Assembly (NCBI GenBank): GCA_036874045.1
Contig: CM072335.1
Span: forward strand, 26,171,501-26,235,500
Direction of reading: 5' to 3'
Source of the DNA: Cymodocea nodosa
Lineage: Eukaryota; Streptophyta; Magnoliopsida; Alismatales; Cymodoceaceae
Length of the DNA: 64,000 nucleotides
How positions within the stretch are numbered: position 1 is the stretch's first letter; every line of letters begins with the position of its first letter. The position numbers and the translations under genes are program-made. The notes beneath the pieces were generated by a model. It was not told the DNA's origin. It was given only the letters and a program-made list of their open reading frames with translations, and searched no databases. Positions 50,576 to 62,824 of this stretch are shown one piece after another.

Positions 50576-52067
50576 GATTCATAAATATCGATTGTGGGAA
50601 GCCGAGCAAATACACTTACAAAGACACCGTCACGGGATTGACCTACACTTCCGACTCGGAATACATCAACGACGTTGGTGTGATCCATAAGGTGTCACTT
50701 CAATACCAAAAATCCTCGCCTTATTCCCACTCCGACGACCTTCGAAGCTTTCCCAAGGGGAAGAGGAACTGCTACACCTTGAAGACCTTGGCAAAGGGAA
50801 GGGAATACTTGATTAGGGGGTTCTTCCTCTATGGCAACTACGATGGTTTGAATCGCCTGCCCCAATTCGATCTTCATCTTGATGTCAACTATTGGGACAC
50901 CATTAAGATTAGTGACTCGTCAACCTACCACCATTCTGAGATTTTTGTTGTTGCTTCCTCTTCGATGATGTCTCTCTGCCTCATCAATACCGACTCTGGT
51001 ATACCATTTGTGTCGGCAATCGATGTCAGGCCTTTGCGTCAACATACAATGTACGATGGTATCAATGCTTCTAAATCGTTGGTCACGTTACAACACTTAG
51101 ATTTTGGTGCTTCTTACACCACCCAACTCAGGTGAAAATATATTTAAAAGATCAACTTATTGCTGCCAATGTACTTGATTGTTGGAAGTTTCTTTTCCAA
51201 CCGCTTACATGAAAGCCATGATAAATTTCCTTACGATTTCAGGTACAAAAAAGATACCATCGATCGCCTTTGGTCTCCATACAACAAACCCGAGTGGACA
51301 AAGATATCCACAAGTTCTGTCATTTCTAACACTGAATACTACAGTCTTCCACAAGATGTCATGGCAACGGCAGTGACCCCTACAACTGGATCCAACTGGA
51401 ATTTTAGCTTGACAACAAGAAAAATGGTGCCAGCACCTCAATACTATATAGCCTTTCACTTTGCAGAGTTGCAGTCGTTGACAAAAAATCAATCAAGGAT
51501 CATGACTATATATCTGAATGATGATGTTTGGGCAGACAATGTTACCTATGAAGGTGGTAACTTTGTGGCTTACAGCATATACACTTCTCGCCCAAAGGCT
51601 TACACCAAGTTGGATTTTTCAATTCGAAAGGAAGGAAATTCAACTCTTCCTCCACTGATCAATGCAATGCAGGTTTTAGTGGTTCGACCACTGACAGTAA
51701 ATGCTACATATGATGCAGACGGTATGAAAGTGCATTTTAGACTCGTATATTATTACTTATTCTATTCAATTGTTTGTCATTGATCAGTATCATCAAAATG
51801 GTTATGAAAAAATGCAAAAGTTGATTTGATCCAAAACATATTATAACAAACCTAAGAAATTGCTTATTATAATAAAATGTAATATGGCTTTTGATGTGTC
51901 ATTATTTGATTCACATTTTGGAGTCCAGCGCAAGCGATTTTGGACATTAAAGAGTACTACATGATACGAAAGGACTGGATGGGAGACCCTTGCTCTCCCA
52001 AGGACTACAGATGGGATGACCTGAGTTGCACTTACAACGACCTAAAGGCTCCACGGATCGTATCCTT
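50576..52067 (+). pseudogene. Receptor copy D: three intact internal exons, no signal exon and no LRR end
   Basis: Exons 50576..51131, 51243..51721 and 51929..52067 are open and in phase: malectin-like half 1 (GFINIDCGKPSKYTY, VSAIDVRPLRQHTMYDG), half 2 (QYYIAFHFAELQSLTKNQSR, VWADNVTYEGGNF) and the GDPC exon. Homology to A starts at about 50273, within intron 1, so promoter and signal exon are missing. It stops at about 52556, within the intron after the GDPC exon, where the LINE of the duplicated block begins. D is the closest relative of the 3' half of gene A. It is probably not translated, though the exons look unscathed. Confidence 0.82.
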
Positions 52068-52559
52068 GTAAGCTGGCTACTGCTTTGAAAATAATTGTCC
52101 CAATTAAGAATCCTATTACATCCTCCTAGCTACAAAATAGTTTTTTTTTTTTTTATATTGTTTAATGGTGTTCAAATGCTTGGTTTATTTCTTAGTTTTT
52201 GATGTTTATGTTGTCGTGTAAACTAAATATGATGTAACTTGATTTATGTTTTTCTTATTTGGGAAGGGATAACTTGTTTTACGTTGAAGTAAGTTTTCAT
52301 GAAAAAGGAAAAACTCTAGTTTCCATGTCATCATTGCATATAAGATCTATTTGCGTCCGTCAAATCTAAAAGTAAAAAAAGTTGGTAAAAGTTAAGAAAC
52401 CAAAAGTAATAAAAAGTCTAAAAGAATAATAAGAAGTATTTATACATATCTAAAAGTTTATTAAAAAAGAACAAAATTTATATGTAAAAAGATAAAAAAT
52501 TAAAACTAAATAAAATAAAACTTCATAACTATCTTGACATGTTCACAACTTAAAAAGAT

Positions 52560-54106
52560 AAATAGCACCTCGCAGTGGTGCTTCCAAATATTCCAAACCA
52601 TGCCAGCAACCAGAAATTTTATGAAATTGGAGATATCATCCTTTCCATTGTATTTTGTAGTATGAAAGAACCACCCTTTCCAATCTTGAGAAGCCAACTG
52701 AATACCAACCAACCGAGCAGCCAAGACACTGATCTGACGAGCATAGGAACGAACATCTAAATAGTACATGAGCCATGGACTCTTCTTTCTTGCAGCATAG
52801 GACACACAAAGAAGCAAATGAGAGCCCACGTATTTTACGTAAATCATCGGTGGCCACAACTTTGTGGAATATTTGCCAAACGAAGAAGGCTATTTTAGCA
52901 GGTATAAACCTATTCCAAAAAGCAGTTAAGGTGTTTTCTGCAGACAATCTTGTGATGCACCACCTGCCAAGCAGCTTTTTCCGTGAAAATACCATTAGGA
53001 TCGGGCAGCCACCGAAGTACATCTTGTTCGACCACCGAGAAGAGCTCCAAACCTTGTCCACGCGTCACCGAGATCCTTCCATATGTGAGAGCTGCTGTAA
53101 TTATGCTGTATATTATCAATAGAACCATAGATATTATTGATTGCCGTAGCCCAAATACCCTCGTTGGATAAGAGTCTCCAGAGCCTTTTAAGTTTCATAG
53201 CAAGGCAAATATCTCTCGTGGATCTAGCTCCCAGACCACCCTCATAAACAGGGTGTGTGATCTTATGCCAACTGACCAAATGATATCCTTTTTTATTAGA
53301 GTCCTTCCAAAGGAACTTGGCACGCATACTATCAATAGAATTAAGTACACCAAAAGGTAATCTAGCAGTACCAAGGTCATGAATGGTCATACTTGAGAGC
53401 TCATGTTTGATGAGGATCAATTTTCCACCTTTGCTCAAGGAACAAAACTTCCATCCAGCCAAGCGATTCTGAATTCTGCCGAGGAGCTCTTCATAGTATT
53501 TCAATTTTGGTTGCCCTTCGAAACCGGACAACCAAGATATTTAAAAGGCCAACTCCCTTGTTTGCAACCCAACTGAGTTCGTAGTTGAGAAATTTTCCGA
53601 TCAGAGGTACGTCTGGAAACCAAAAAGTAGCCATTCTCAACATTAATCTTCTGCCTAGTGGATAATTGGAAGTCGTTGAGTACTTGTTTGAACTTCATCA
53701 CCATGAAAGTCCTCCCATTGATAAAGAGAGTTGTATCATCAGCATATAATAGATGAGAGAATTTAAAATCTCTATTAAGGGCCTTATATGAAACAAAATC
53801 TCTAGAATTCTGCAACGCTAAGAGACCTCTAGTAAGAAGTTCTTCCACTAGTATAAATAGATAAGGAGACATGGGGTCTCCTTGTCGCAATCCACGAGAA
53901 GGCTGAACAAAACTGGTAGAAGCACCATGCATAATCACGGATGTAGGATTAGATTCCATGCAACGTTTGATCATAGCTACTGGCCGAATCATGAAATCCA
54001 AATTTCTGCAAAACCTTGTAAATGCTTATCCATTTGATCCTATCAAAAACTTGAGAGCTCATGTTTGATGAGGATCAATTTTGCACCTTTGCTCAAGGAA
54101 CAAAAT
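52560..54106 (-). mobile_element. LINE fragment, copy 2
   Basis: Second copy of the LINE at 39740-41286, with identical decoded blocks: zinc-finger-like part 53061-52636, FKYLGCPVS and the YADD reverse-transcriptase part 54001-53501. The far 3' part seen in copy 1 (39432-39739) is missing because the junction with copy D cuts the element at 52560. It is dead, with the same frame breaks and the same 58-bp internal duplication. Confidence 0.85.
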
Positions 54107-56485
54107 TTCATATGCAAAATTTCAAAAGTATTATTGTAATTTACAATATGCATTTTTAATTGTGACAGAAATATATACTTTTTATTATTACATTAAGTTG
54201 ATAGTATAACTTTTTTTTCATATGCAAACATGTTATTATTATATTTTAAACTGATGGTAGAATAACTTATTAGACTTTAGTTCACATATTGTTATTGTTT
54301 CTTTTAGGATACCTAGTAAATATTTCAAGTGAACATGAGCAGGACAAGAGTAGTTAGTCAATTTTTGATTAACAATAATAAAATATCGTAAATAACAGAT
54401 TTTGTGGTTTGTACTTTATTTTGTGTTTTTCCTTATTTAAAATTAGATTATAAATAATTTTTGTTATTTTTTATGTAAATTTATTTATATATATTGTAAG
54501 TTTCTACTATTATATCTTTTTTCACACATTAAAATTTTATTTATACATATTTTCTTCTCTTTAATATTACGACGATTGTTATATCTTTTTAGACATGACA
54601 AATAGATCAACAACAATTGTTTTGTAGAGATCTTCTATCTTATTTTCATTCTTCGTAGTTTATCATACCAATGACTTCCCGGCCTCTACGTAGAATACCA
54701 TGCATTTGTGTATTATGTCAATTGTGCAGGTTTGTTGGTGTGTTACATGCATGTTACATGCAAGAGAAGGGTAATACTTGGCCACTGTTTCATTTTAGAA
54801 AATTTTTAAATTCTATTGCATACAAAAGATCCAGCAAAATCAACTGCATCGGTTGCCTGAAGACTCCATATCCTATATTTAGATGTGCAATTATCAATTA
54901 GCTTGATCATTGTTATTTCTCCTACGAAGACATCATATCCCCTTTGCTTGTTATGTGTCAGTTTCTCTTCTTTAGGATATGAATGGTGAGAATATCGAAG
55001 ACACTGGACGACCTTGTTTTAAACTCGATCTATTTGATACTCCAATATGTTCCCATCTATGTACCATTGATAAGGATAGAGGATTGGGCAATATAGATAT
55101 ATATTTTAATCTAAGTAATCACTTTATCACCGAATCCACTGTCATGAATGTCCTTGAGATTAATTAGGAATTTTTTGAAGTATATCATTATTTCCATATT
55201 AATTATAAAACAATAATTGTTAGGGTCAAAAGTTTTTTTCTTTTATATATTTTGAGTAAAGCCGAAAAATAAAAGAAAATCAATATATGATCATGACATT
55301 TTTATAAGTGATCTACTAGTAGAATTCATAAATATCGGCTGTGGAAAGCCAAGCAACTTCACTTACAATGACGAGAACATTGGATTGCCCTACACTTCTG
55401 ACATAGAATACATCAACGACGTCGGTGAGATTCGTAACGTGTCACCTCAATATCAGAATTCTACACCCTATTCCCACTCCAACGACTTGCAGAGTTTTCC
55501 CCATGAAAAGAGGAACTGTTACACCTTGAAGCCCTTGGCAAAGGGAAGGAAATACTTGATTAGGGGTTCTTCCTCTATGGCAACTACGGTGGTTTGAATC
55601 GCCTGCCCAAATTCAACCTTCATCTTGATGTCAACTATTGGGACACCATCAAGATTAGTGACTCCTCAACTTATCACCATTCCGAGATTTTTGTTGTTGC
55701 TTCCTCTTCGATGATGTCTCTCTGCCTCATCAATTACTCGTTTGGGCATACCATTTGTGTCAACAATCGATGTCAGGCTTTTACCACAATATACGATATA
55801 TGAAGTCAATACTTCTCAATCGTTGGTCACATCTAATCGCTTAGACTTTGGTGCATCTTACACCACCCATCTCAGGTGAAAATATATTCAAACAATCAAC
55901 TTTTTCCTGAAAATGGCCTTCATTATTGAAGTTTCTTTTTCAAACACTTGGCATGAAAGCCATGATAAAATTCCTTACCATTTCAAGTGCAAAAATGATG
56001 TTGTCGATCGCCTATGGTCTCCATACAACAAACCCAAGTGGTCAAAGGTATTCACAAGTTTTGATATTTCTGGAACCACATACTACAACCTTCCACAGGA
56101 TGTCATGGCTATGGCAGCAACTCCCACAACTGGGTCCAACTTGAATTTTAGCTTGTCCTTGAGAAAAACTGGACCAACACCTCAATACTATTTCACCTTC
56201 CACTTTGCAGAGTTGCAGTCGTTGACAAAAATCAATCAAGGATTATGAACATATATCTGAATAATGATGATTGGCATTACAATTTTACCTTTAAAAGGTG
56301 GTTAACTTTAAGGCTTACACCGTATATTCTTTTGGCCTAGAGACTCACACCAAGTTGGAATTTTCAATTCGAAAGGAAGAAAATTCAACTCTTCCTCTGA
56401 TCAATGCAATGCAGGCTTTTGTGGTTCAACCACTGACAGTAAATGCTACACATGATGCAAATGGTATGAAAGTGCATTTCGGACT
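52560..56485. repeat. 3.9-kb segmental duplication, copy 2 (LINE + start of receptor B2)
   Basis: Partner of 39740-43664. On the right it continues without a break into the native downstream exons of B2, whereas copy 1 is cut at that point. Copy 2 therefore looks like the source and copy 1 like the derived block, at least on that side. Confidence 0.88.
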
Positions 56486-59400
56486 CGTATATTACTTACT
56501 CTATTCAACTGTTTCTCATTGATCTTTAACATCAAAATGGTTTTAAAAATGCTTAATTAAGATAAGTATCCAAAATGTATTATAGCAAAGTTAATGAAAT
56601 ATAGGTTTATTATAATAAAAATTCAAAATGGTTATGAAAGATTGTGATCTTATTGAATAATCCAATTATTACACTTGATTGCAGTTAGCAGTAGTTGTAG
56701 ATTTCAAATTTATATGATGAAAATACTATCATTACATAATTATTACAAAAAAACTTTCATTCTTTGATTAATTAAGATTATTTAGATGCTTTTAATTCTT
56801 CTTCCCTTCATACAATATATGTTGAAAATTAGGTGATGCGAGAAATATATGGAATACGAAGAAATTGAGAGGGTGATCCTTGTGTGTTTAAAGACTTCGC
56901 ATGGGAATGTAATGTAGGATTAGGTCAAAGTTGTCCTAAAAGACCAACCTAATAGGAGTAGAATCTCATCTCTCTGTCAAGACACACTAAATATTAATCC
57001 CTCCAATGTGTGACTATTCGTCCACATCAATTGACCATGTACAAAGTAAAACATCTCGTATGACCCAGACCTCTCTACCGCCCTAGCTTTACAGGTAACA
57101 CCAGGAATCCGTTAGGCCTTCTTACCTTTTTTAGGCTTTATAGGCAGTCACCTAGTTACCCACCATTGAGAATAAACCTAAGTTAGGTTTTGCTTTGATA
57201 CCACCTAATGTAAGATTGAGCCAGAATTGTCCAGAAAGACTGATTCAATAGGAGGAGAATCTCATCTCCCTATTAAGGCACACCAAAGATTAATCCCTTT
57301 AATGTAGGACTATTCGTCTGCATTAAAAGGTTTGACCTGCTGATATTCTAATCTAATGGTAAGGATCATATCACTGAGTCTTATTACATTAAAAGAGAAG
57401 AGGTTATTGAAAGGCAAAAGTAGCTAATATTTATAAGTTAAAAAAATTCAACTAATTAGTATAAATTTTCAATGGTCTAACATCCAACCCAACCATGTAT
57501 TATCTCTCTTTCACTCTCTCTAATTAGTTTTTCTCTCCACTGCTATTATCTCATTGACGTCTATATATATTATAACCACCTTCACCACACTAGATACAAC
57601 CACGTAATCATATCTAACGCTTCAATAGTAATTTAAAAAAAAATAAATTTGAAGGGTATTTTACATTTAAAACATTAATAAATAACTTCTTGTTTTGTTT
57701 TTAAATAATGAAAGAAAAGAAGCTTCCTGTTTTGCATGTGTCTATGAAATTGCTGAAAATTAAAACATCACGTGGTATCCAATCTTCCCTTACGCTAATT
57801 AATGTCCATCTAATTAACGTTCAAACACAAACTATAGTACTTGTCGATGGAAACTACAAGTAAATATTACAACTTAATTCTCAGGAGGAGTTGACATTAA
57901 TTAATTATAGCAATTTCTGTTTGTAAAGTGTAACTCGTTGTTAATTAACCGTCGATGTAACAAACTACATCCTGTACTTTTGATTCACTCATGGACATCA
58001 TCTCAATTATACAAATCAATGACATTATTGAACAAGAAACTCCTCCCTCAAGTAGTGGTGGTCCAATTAAAATATGCAAATACACGTGGAACATAAAACT
58101 GCTACTTCCAAGCGTATATATGTGAAACAATATAAAGAAAAATAATTTCAGATTTTTGATGTTTTCACATTTCAGGTCCCTTGCTTCCAGTGGCTTGAAT
58201 GGCGAAATTCCATCTATACTTGGGGAACTTTTGGAACTCGAGCGCTTGTACGTATATAATTTGTTGTTCAAATCGTTTATTTTCATAACCAAGAACAGTT
58301 GAATTTGAATATAAACGATATCCATACAAAGGAGAAGATACGAAAATTCATTGACGTAAATAGAAATTCACAACCAAACAAAAAATAAACTAAAATTCTT
58401 CCCTTGCTATTAATGTGTTCTATTTTGAATATGTCTATTGCTTTCCATATTCTCTTTAGTTATGGTAGATTGAATTATCTACTAATTAGTAGGTTTATGA
58501 ACTTGTTTTCCTTAGAAAATAGTACCTAAGAACTTTTCATTTTTACAAGCAATAGTAATGGTGACCATCCACAATTTCAGGGACTTGTCAAGCAACAGTT
58601 TGATGGAGAAATACCGGAATTCTTGGTATCATTACCAAAACTGACATATCTGTACGTATTTTCCTTAATTAATAGAGAAAATTAATTCCCAAATCTTATA
58701 GATCTCACTCAATCAATATATATCACCATGCTTTTGTCTTCAGGAACCTTAGACGCAACAGATTTGAAGGACCAGTTCCCAAATTTCTCAAGGAAAGATC
58801 AGCCTCTGGAAAGCTAATATTGAGGTATATCCAATTATCCATACACACGCACCTTCTTATACCATTCATTCAAATCCAATAGATAGATTACTACATTGGT
58901 AACATGCTTTTGATTCTGTGGTTTATTCTTCTAGTGTTGATGACACCAATCCCGTCGTGAAATGCAAAAAGAGATTTAGCCTGGTGGTGGTCGTTGTTGC
59001 GTCGATTTCTTCCGCAGCCTTACTTGCAATAATCACAGGGTTGTTATCTACCTAATCACAAAAAGAAAGCATGGTAGGTGTATCATACCATCAGATGCAG
59101 ATATTATGTTGATGATCCTCATGTTGACACTAGAGTAATTAATTCAACCTGAAGTGTGTACCTGTTTTTTCATCTTCATTTATTATTATTCTTCTTCTTC
59201 GACGAACTTAGATGTAGCAATCCATAGAGGTCGCAACGAATATGCTACGAACGAAATCGATGCATTCTCCTCATCCTTCAAATCGGAAAATAGAAAGTTC
59301 ACGTACCATGAACTTGAATCTATAACTGGCAACTTCAAGGATATACTTGGGAAGGGTGGATTTGGATTCGTTTTCTATGGAATTCTAAACGATGATGAGT

Positions 59401-60098
59401 CCGTGGCTGTGAAGATGTTGTCACAATTGTCACTTGAAGGCCAAAAACAACTACAAGTAGAGGTAATTAAGACTACGGGAGTTAATTGAGATCAATAAAT
59501 GCATGTCTTAATACTACGACATTGTGTTATACATTACTGCTGCAGGCTAATCTCTTGATAAGGATTCACCATAAAATGTAGTATGCCTTATCAGCTACTG
59601 CAATGACAAGGAGCACATGGGACTTGTTTATGAATATATGGCCCAAGGAAGCCTTGAAGACAATCTTACAGGTCTGTCGTGTAATACATAAACGCAACTG
59701 AAAACTTAGTAATAAATGCCAGGATGCTTGTTGAAACTATTCTTTCATACATACGACAGCCTCACCTTATGAAAATATATAATTTTCTAATATTGGTCAA
59801 TGCATGCATGCCATTGTTTTGTAGGAGAAAAGGGAAAAGTCAATGTGTTGAGCTGGAGAGAGCGATTGAGGATATCTGTTGAAGCTGCTCAAGGTTCGGT
59901 ATAAAATCCTCCAACATATATGGTTTATACCTCACTTTTGTATTTGATTCTTGTGTCATGCATTTTTACTTCTACTATGAAAAATTCTATCTTGTTTTTT
60001 TATAAATTTCTGCTCAAATGCTTGTATTCACACAAACACATACTTACTAAAACAAGGCATTGAATATATATTGATGTTCAGGGCTGCAATACTTATCG
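55325..60098 (+). pseudogene. Receptor copy B2: decayed full malectin-like/LRR receptor kinase, kinase domain cut
   Basis: The only copy with kinase sequence. Malectin exons (55325-56463) carry the same frameshifts as B1 plus an extra T near 55733. A GDPC-region exon (about 56833) has a stop after IRRN and is interrupted by a TRIM element. LRR exons: 58176..58247 intact (LASSGLNGEIPSILGELLEL), 58581..58651 one base short (71 instead of 72 nt), 58744..58824 intact. A transmembrane exon from 58935 (RFSLVVVVVASISSAALLAI) has a frame break before a YLITKRKH-like stretch. Kinase exons: 59212..59462 (KFTYHELESITGNF, Gly loop LGKGGFGFVFYG, lysine in VAVKML), 59546..59671 (broken frame, then HMGLVYEYMAQGSLEDNL), 59825..59893 (LSWRERLRISVEAAQG), and the first bases of the next exon at 60081 (GLQYLS). 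The catalytic HRD and DFG parts are gone. Confidence 0.88.
56913..57322 (-). mobile_element. TRIM (miniature LTR retroelement), 410 bp, inside an exon of B2
   Basis: Two direct repeats of 114 bp each, 56913..57026 and 57209..57322, begin TGTA and end CA and share long matches such as GAATCTCATCTC and ACTATTCGTC. They flank a 182-bp non-coding core. On the minus strand, five bases after the LTR at 57209, lies TGGTATCAAAGC (57192..57203), a near-perfect primer-binding site for initiator-Met tRNA. This fixes the minus orientation and the TRIM class. The element sits directly after the codons DFAWE of the GDPC exon. The two LTRs differ at many positions, so it is old. A polypurine tract and clear target duplication were not found. 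Confidence 0.78.
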
Positions 60099-60099
60099 T

Positions 60100-61590
60100 A
60101 TGTTTTCATTTTATGTACATGTATCAATCTCCTTTCCTTTTGTCAAGTGTGTTGTATTTAGAAGGAGGCTTGCTCGTCGATTGTGGTTGCGTTGTCTTGC
60201 TTTTGTAATGTAATTAAAGAACATTAATAACCATTGATTCATGTATTATAAGTTAAATACTATTGATATTGCACTCCAGATAATCTAAATTCTAAAGCTT
60301 TTTGATTAGATAATCTTTGAAGTGTCTCATTGAATATCTCCTTGATATTCTCGAACACCACCATTCACTAAACTAAATTTTGGTTGAGATAATCTTGTCG
60401 TAAATAAAGGAAAGGTTAAGTTAAGAGAACTTCAATTTGCTTGAAATGTCGTCTGACCATTTAATTGCTGAAACTGTGGCTGTGAATACTGTAAGTTTTT
60501 TTTTTTTATTTCATGCCAGATGATGCTACTTATAGTTCTACCTCTGCACGTTAAGTAGATATAGTTGAGTAGAATGGAAAAAATTGATACTTTTGACTCT
60601 TTCGTTTTGCTAGTTTTTTATGTAGTCTTAAACTTATAACTATATTTTTGTACTCTCTTTTCCAACTGTGAGTACACAATTAGATATTTACTACCATCTT
60701 CATTAATCTTGCAGAAAAAAACACTACAATACAATAAATAAACAGTACGAATTGAAGCAACTTTCCTGGAAATCATAATAGTTAGCTTAATTCCTAAAAT
60801 TAAAAAACCACGTCAAGATCCTAAATTTCTCAGATTAATTGAAATCAGAAGAAGTGTGCCCCTCGCCAAAAGGAAACCATAAAGAAATATTATTTAATTA
60901 GTTGGTGGTGTGTGCTGCATCCACATCCTCATCCTCATCCTCATCCGTATGATGGAGGAGGTTAATTGTTGTTGATCAACGGATGGCACGTCTTCCGGTG
61001 CTCGCAAATTAAGGTGGTGGGGAAGAATGAAGATTCCTGTTTATCCATCCGCTGTCGACGTTAACAATTCCGTGCCACCGTGCTCCCGGCACACAGGGCT
61101 GGCCTCGGATGCACGGGATTAGAGTCCTCTTGCTGCAATGATTTTTTATTTAATTTTATAAACAAATCTTATAGCTTGCGGTAGAGTTGACGATGATCAT
61201 GCATGGAGATTTGAGAGGTCCGCTGTACTTCGGAAAAAAGGGAGGACCAAAGGTCCACTGATCCGAGCAAGTCTTGGAGGATAGGATACTCCACAATAAG
61301 CTAATTAATTAATCACAGATCGATTTCATCGACTCTCATGCCCTCCCGAGCAAGAAAACTAAATCAATGGTCAATCATCATCATTAACCTGCTTTGCTTG
61401 AACCAAATCTGCCAGATCACTTCGTCTACCTCTCCCCATCTGCAGCATGCAAGCAAGTAAAAGCTGTTCTTGATTCGGACACAAACAGATATGTACAAAC
61501 TTTTGAGAAGAGTTGAAGCTTCAATTCACAAAAAGGACGTTAAAATCACAACGAATGAATCCATCGAACCGCCAACTTTTCCTTCTCCTT
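60100..61590. other. Spacer between receptor copies B2 and E
   Basis: About 1.5 kb, AT-rich to 60900, then mixed composition with a short (CATCCT)n-like run near 60925-60945. No gene was recognised. The kinase homology of B2 stops at its left edge, so this sequence replaced the catalytic half of the kinase. Confidence 0.5.
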
Positions 61591-61602
61591 CTCAAATCCA
61601 CT

Positions 61603-61791
61603 TCACTTGACCAAATCGGACACCCAATCCAAGTCCGGAACGGCGCCACCTCCATCGTCGGACCTCCCCAACCCGTTCTCTTTTCTTAGTTTCTCCGCCA
61701 TCATGGCCCTCAGATCCCTCCCACTCTCCACCCTCTCCAATGACTCCTCCCACCCATCCAACAAACCGCCGCCGCCACCAATGGCATCCAT
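61603..61791 (-). pseudogene. Antisense coding-like fragment in the shared 5' module (possible CCCH zinc-finger C-terminus)
   Basis: The minus strand reads 62 codons, including WEESLERVESGRDLRAMMAE, KLRKENGLG and the end VPDLDWVSDLVK-stop. The GC-rich codons and the Trp-Val-x-x-Leu-Val end recall the C-terminus of plant CCCH zinc-finger proteins, but I could not confirm this. A shorter version with the same frame (MDAIGGGGLLDGWEEPLERE) lies in the modules of A (about 32764-32870) and C. This suggests a captured gene fragment that has travelled with the receptor promoter. The plus-strand reading MALRSLPLS is probably the shadow frame. Confidence 0.35.
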
Positions 61792-62824
61792 TTAATTATC
61801 ACCAAATTCACAGCCGATTAATTAGGACTTTTTTCAAGTATAATTTTGTAAATATCATTTGCTTCTCCAAATTCAATCCCAAAGATTCCATCTTTTTTTC
61901 TTCTTCTCTCCTGCTAAAGTCGTTTGAGAATATTTTGTCGAAGATGTCATTGAAAATATTAATGTTTCTGTTACGTACAAGATTATAAACAATACTTCGA
62001 TTGATTGTACATTAATTGATGTTGAAATAATTAACTTGAATTTCGAATGATGTAGGTCTTGCAAAGACGACCTTGATTTTATTATCATTGTAAGTATTAA
62101 TTTTCTATCCACTCAACATCTCCATCGCGTTGGTCAGAAACACTTGATTTTACGTTTTTCTTTTCTTTATCATTTCACCGTTTAAACAATGACGATACGT
62201 GGGAAATGAGATTTCCATCGATTTAATTTAACAATAAGCAGCCGCCAAATGATGATGCGCACATTGATACGGTATTTTGAAGAATTAAAATTACGATGAT
62301 CAAACACATTGTATAAAGTCAAATCTCAATTAAATTATTTATAATTATCTATTGCTTACAGCTTACGTATAATTAAACTAAATAATTGAAGAAGACATCG
62401 TATAATGTATTAAAGCGAGTAATATGATATCGTGAAACAGTATTTTCGACAGCTTTCGAGATTTGATGGCGTGCATGACTTTGTGTATATTATAAACCAA
62501 GTTCGAATATGGACGAAAGGGCAAGTACTTGTTGTGATTAATTACGCAAGGGAAGGGAATTAAGGGAAGGACATGACCTTCCTCTTTTTTGTGTATTACA
62601 TGTTGGCTTTGTTCTCATTCCTCAATGTTGTTTATGCTCAATCAGGTGAGTGCTGCTGTTATTCTTGCACGTACATACCCTCACTTTTTTTTAAGAATTT
62701 TCGTGGTTGGTACCTTAGAACTCTTGAGTTGCATATTTTTTAGTGATTCTCTTGTAAGAAACAATATATGTTTACATAGAATTCTTTCTTTTGAATGTGC
62801 TTTCATGCATGTTTTGATTATACG
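61660..62824 (+). repeat. Shared 5' module, copy at receptor copy E
   Basis: Diverged third copy of the module found upstream of A and C, extending through the signal exon into intron 1. It has a deletion around 62360-62390 relative to A and C. Similarity ends sharply at 62824, where a Copia LTR begins. Confidence 0.85.
62573..62645 (+). CDS. Receptor copy E: signal-peptide exon (rest beyond or interrupted)
   Basis: ATG at 62573 opens MTFLFFVYYMLALFSFLNVV..YAQSG, ending at a GTGAGT donor in the same phase as copy A. It is 12 nt shorter than A's exon but remains in frame. A TATA-like TATAAAC is at 62491. Intron 1 is cut by a Copia element from 62825. Whether malectin exons follow lies beyond position 64000. 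This could be the start of another family member or an isolated 5' fragment. Confidence 0.6.
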
